A DNA stretch of 64,000 bases, taken from assembly GCA_016081115.2 (NCBI GenBank), contig JABTTQ020002548.1, positions 186,001 to 250,000 on the forward strand, given 5' to 3'. Numbering within the stretch: the first letter of the stretch is position 1; each line of letters begins with the position of its first letter. A model generated the notes under the pieces. That model did no database searches and was not told the DNA's origin. It was given only the letters and a program-made list of their open reading frames with translations. This DNA comes from Rehmannia glutinosa. Taxonomy: Eukaryota > Streptophyta > Magnoliopsida > Lamiales > Orobanchaceae. Below, in pieces: positions 60,665 through 64,000 of the stretch. Position numbers and translations under genes: made by a program.

Positions 60665-60792
60665 GATGATAACTTTAATGATAGAAAAGAGTTTTGAAAG
60701 ATTAAGTACTAAAGCGGACTTTTGAAAAGTTTGGAGATCTAGTTCAAGTAACCGGTGCGGAGGGTTCAATGAACCAACCGCTCGATACCACT

Positions 60793-62327
60793 TGTAGGTC
60801 CCAAGGGGTGTAAGTGTAAGGTTTAGAAGGGGGGTTGAATAAACCTTACCAAATTTTCGATTTAGGCCTTTTAAATCTCTGAGTTCTACGATTGTGTCCT
60901 TGATGGATGATCGAATTAGTCACTCGGTAGAGTTAATCTCTCACAGATTCAAATTTGAGTACATTAGTAGAGTAACTCATTTGTTGGCTATAATTTGACT
61001 CATTTGTGGTTTTTTTTTTCAGTGGAAGACTTAACACCCTTAAGTTTGTTTAAGCAAGTTTTTCTGACTTGATTTAGTACTTATAGATTATCGGATGGAT
61101 AGCAAATTTATCGTGAGATATAAGCAATTAAAAGTGCGAGATATTTAAATCTTTGTAAAGTAAATGACACGATAAAGTTTTTATAGAGGTTCGAAGATGG
61201 GGTAATTCTTCTACTCCTCTCTTCTCCAACTCTGGAGGAATCCACTAAGTAATGATCGGTTTACAAAGTGGTATGATCCGGATACAAGTCTTGATCACAA
61301 CGGCCGACTTGATCCTTTGGGACTCGATGCGGAGACGCCTTGATCACTCGGTGGCTTCTCGTGCGACTCGGCTTCTTCGGGCAGGCATTTTGCCTTGCTA
61401 CTCTGACTCACTTGCTCAAGCACTTTGGATTTGATCACGAAGCCCTCCAACGCTTAAGACTTGGTTGGCCTTGAACCTTTCTACAATCCTTCTTGGAGTG
61501 TAGACCCCTTGTTTTCGTAGTTTTCCTCTTCAACTGATTGAAGTTCTCTTTCCTTCACGGGTAAGTGTTGGATTGATGTTCTTGAGATGTAGGCTTGAGG
61601 ATTGAGAATATTTCAATTTTGATAAGCTTGTATATCTCACGTGTGTGTCATCCACGCATTATATCTCTTTCTCAATCAAACTCCTCGGCCTTTTATAGTG
61701 AACTTTCAAAAATTTGCCCGTTGAAGAGATAGGCTCATTTTTGAAAATCACTTTGCGATCGTTGGTTTGCACTTCTTGGAATTGCCATTTCCTCGTATGA
61801 AATGTTTTATCACCTTTTCGGAGTTCGACACGGTGTAGTGCTTCCCATTGGTTCATTTCTTTGCACGCTTCGGGGTGAGCACTCCAAGAAAGGTAGTATG
61901 AAGATATTACTTGTTTAAGTAAATCTCTTGATTTACGTGCAACGGTTCCTTTTTCGATTATCTCGACTTGATTTGCATTTCCTCGCTTTCCCAGGTGACT
62001 TAGAGTCACTTCCAATCATTGGATGACTTCTTGTCACTTCATCTTGAGACTTGGCTTCTCTTGAGTTGACTTGGTGATGTTTCACTCAGTGCATCTGTTG
62101 CTTCTTGATCGAGTTCTGTCTGCTCTTCTTTGTTGTACTCTTTTGTCTCACGTGAGTTTTCCTTCAAGCCTTGATTGTCTTCTTGCAAGTTGGAGCGTAG
62201 GCGACTTAACTCGGCTTGGCCGGCTCTAATTGTTACAATACATTTCAAAGCAAGAATTGGGGAGCCAACTTTCTATTCTAAGTTTTACATGGCATTCATC
62301 AAAATCTAAACAATAAAATTCCTAACA
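60793..62327 (-). repeat. Right (5') LTR of the 14-kb copia element
   Basis: The 1,535-bp LTR is flanked by CCTAT and abuts the primer-binding site on its left side. It is homologous to the left LTR. Confidence 0.92.
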
Positions 62328-62332
62328 CCTAT

Positions 62333-63939
62333 GATCGTGTTGAATGGCCTTTCCTTATTGAGATGACGAAACGAATGGGGTTTAGACCGAGATGGACAAA
62401 CGATCTTGGACTACATCTCTAACTCTAGATTTTCCATTCGGTTAAACGGTACTTCTACGAATCGATTATACCCCATAGAGGTTTACGTCAAGGATGTCCG
62501 TTGTCGCCATACCTTTTCTTGTTATGTGTTGAAGGCTTCTCTTTCTTAATTCGTAAATATGAAAGGGCCAATTTTATTCGAGGTATTTTAGTCACTCGTA
62601 ATGCTCCATCGATCGGCCATTTGCTATTTGCGGATGATTCGGTTATTTTTGGTTGTGCCCGAGGCTAGAGGATTGTGACTATATTAGGGTTATTCGGATC
62701 GTTATTCAAAAGCATCGAGGCAACTTGTCGGTCTTGAGAAATCAACTATTATATTCAGTCCTAACGTGTCGATAATCTTAACCAAGCAATTTGTGATTTT
62801 CGGCCAGGCGACATGGACTATATTATGAAAAATTAGCTCGGAAAAAATGATTATCCTGATAAACTCATTTGGCACTTCGAAAATTCAGGGGTTTATTCAT
62901 CCGATCTGGTTACAAAATTGCAGGCATCCTTTTCAATAGTATTTGGTGATTGGTGGCGGAAAAATTGGAATTTAAGAATTCCCGATAAGATAAGAATTTT
63001 TGCATGGAGGGCTACACAATGCATTCTCGGTATGCTACGGAACTCGCTAAAAGAGGTATTTCCCTTTCTCAAATGTTGTCGATGTGGTATTGAACATGAA
63101 ACAATTGAACATGCACTTAGAATTGTAGAGATTCTATGTCTATTTGGAAAACGAGTGTTTTTAAAGATCTTGTGGGCTCATTGAGGTTGGTGTCTTTTGT
63201 GGATTTTTTCAAGAATGTCGGTACATATTTGAAAGTAAGTGATCTAGAGATTTTTGTTATGATCTTATGGGTTATTTGGTTCTCTAGTAACAATGGTATA
63301 TTTAACAATAAATGGGCTAGTCGTTTAAAACTATTGATTTGGCAAGTAAATGCGTTGGAGACGTATCAAAAATGTGGGAAAGGTATGTCATGGACAAACC
63401 CGATTGCTCTGTTATTAGGAATGTGGTGTCGAGTAGGCCACCAAAAGGGGCTCTAAAACCTAATGTAGATGCATTTATTCGGTCGACCAACTAACCATCG
63501 GACTTGGAGGTGTGATTCGGGACTCGTCGGGGTTGTCTGTGCATGCTTTGCTAGAAGGTTAAATGGCCAACTTGATATCTCGGTTGCGGAAGCTATAGCA
63601 CTCCGGGAAAAGCTAGAGTTCGTGAAATCGCTAGGGTTGGATATTTCTATTGCTGAATCTGATTCGAAGATCCTCGTGGACGAGTGTAATGCTCATGTTG
63701 TTCACCTTGGAGACGGTTACTCCCTGGTTCTTGGCGATATTCAAGGCTACTTTCTTCTAAAGCACAACTAAGACTTCATGTTCCTTCATACCACGTGAAT
63801 GTAATGGCGTAGCACATATGTTAGCTTGTTCTGTTTTCTCTCACTCTTGTACATTTGGCTGTGACTCTGTTCCTATCTGGCTAAGTTCAGCTGTTTTAGC
63901 TGACTTATGTTAATAAATCATTTTCCCCTAAAAAAAAAC
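62333..63939 (+). pseudogene. L1-type LINE, 3' fragment: RT end, zf-RVT, RNase H, poly-A
   Basis: It resumes exactly after the copia element (YDRVEWPFL), then RGLRQGCPLSPYLFLLCVEG and HLLFADDSVIFG (the F-A-D-D catalytic motif, near 62,630). A zf-RVT segment follows (WWRKNWNLRIPDKIRIFAWR, CCRCGIEHETIEHAL, 62,940-63,110), and an RNase H (RVT_3) segment (SVAEAIALREKLEF, IAESDSKILVDECNAH, 63,560-63,690). The unit ends with AATAAATCATTTTCCCC and an A9 tract (63,931-63,939). Several frames are needed, so it is dead. Confidence 0.82.
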
Positions 63940-64000
63940 GTGTGCTTTTGCACTTTACCATATGAACTATTCTTTTTACACTTTACCATACATACTACAT

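Larger units (their letters stand above)
48369..62327 (-). mobile_element. 13,959-bp Ty1/copia retrotransposon, SIRE-like in build
   Basis: LTRs of 1,529 bp (48369-49897) and 1,535 bp (60793-62327) begin TGTAGGTCCC and end ATTCCTAACA. The target site was ACTAT/CCTAT (48364-48368, 62328-62332), inside the LINE RT. The minus orientation follows from the purine tract AAAAAGGGGGAAAT just inside the left LTR (49,898-49,911) and the primer-site-like AGTGGTATCGAGCGG just inside the right LTR (60,778-60,792). Gag-pol occupies 55,202-60,664. A further 5.2 kb lies between pol and the 3' LTR. Long LTRs, the copia order of domains and a long post-pol region recall the SIRE/Maximus lineage; this lineage call is inference. 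Confidence 0.88.

Overview
The window is nuclear DNA of a flowering plant, most likely a dicot. It is AT-rich. It holds two conserved intron-rich housekeeping genes, a plant-type tRNA-Leu, and many plant transposon families: Ty1/copia, Ty3/gypsy-like LTRs, L1 LINE, hAT, MULE, SINE and MITEs. I cannot name the species.

Layout. 1-4,997 is intergenic and holds a hAT element, a solo LTR, a MITE and a SINE remnant. 4,998-11,201 (minus) is PEX14, the peroxisomal import docking protein, in 12 coding exons that join into one frame of about 528 residues. 12,521-19,163 (minus) is RRP40/EXOSC3, an RNA-binding cap subunit of the exosome, in 9 coding exons encoding 240 residues. Introns of both genes carry MITEs, a hAT element and a SINE. 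About 2.3 kb covering the first three exon starts and upstream DNA of RRP40 (18,093-20,387) is duplicated at 24,725-36,012, where later insertions of a copia element, a MULE and a hAT element have stretched it to 11.3 kb. At the proximal edge of the copy, duplicated RRP40 exons 1 and 2 are followed by a preserved exon 3 acceptor that reads in frame into a retrotransposon-derived ORF. This gives a potential chimeric gene of 217 codons.

36,012-45,400 is a transposon-derived block. It contains a decayed MuDR-type transposase, an Ulp1/C48-protease-like gene on the opposite strand, a possible Myb/SANT-like ORF, a 1.7 kb solo LTR, a 171-bp tandem array and several clusters of short repeats built on GGTCGATTAATCGACC-like words. 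A lone tRNA-Leu(UAG) lies at 46,132-46,211. From 48,040 to 63,939 there is an L1-type LINE split by a 13,959-bp copia element with two full LTRs.

Only PEX14, RRP40, the tRNA and possibly the chimera look functional. The transposon ORFs are interrupted by many short indels, including in elements whose LTRs are still very similar. That could be real decay, or indel errors in repeats in the underlying assembly.
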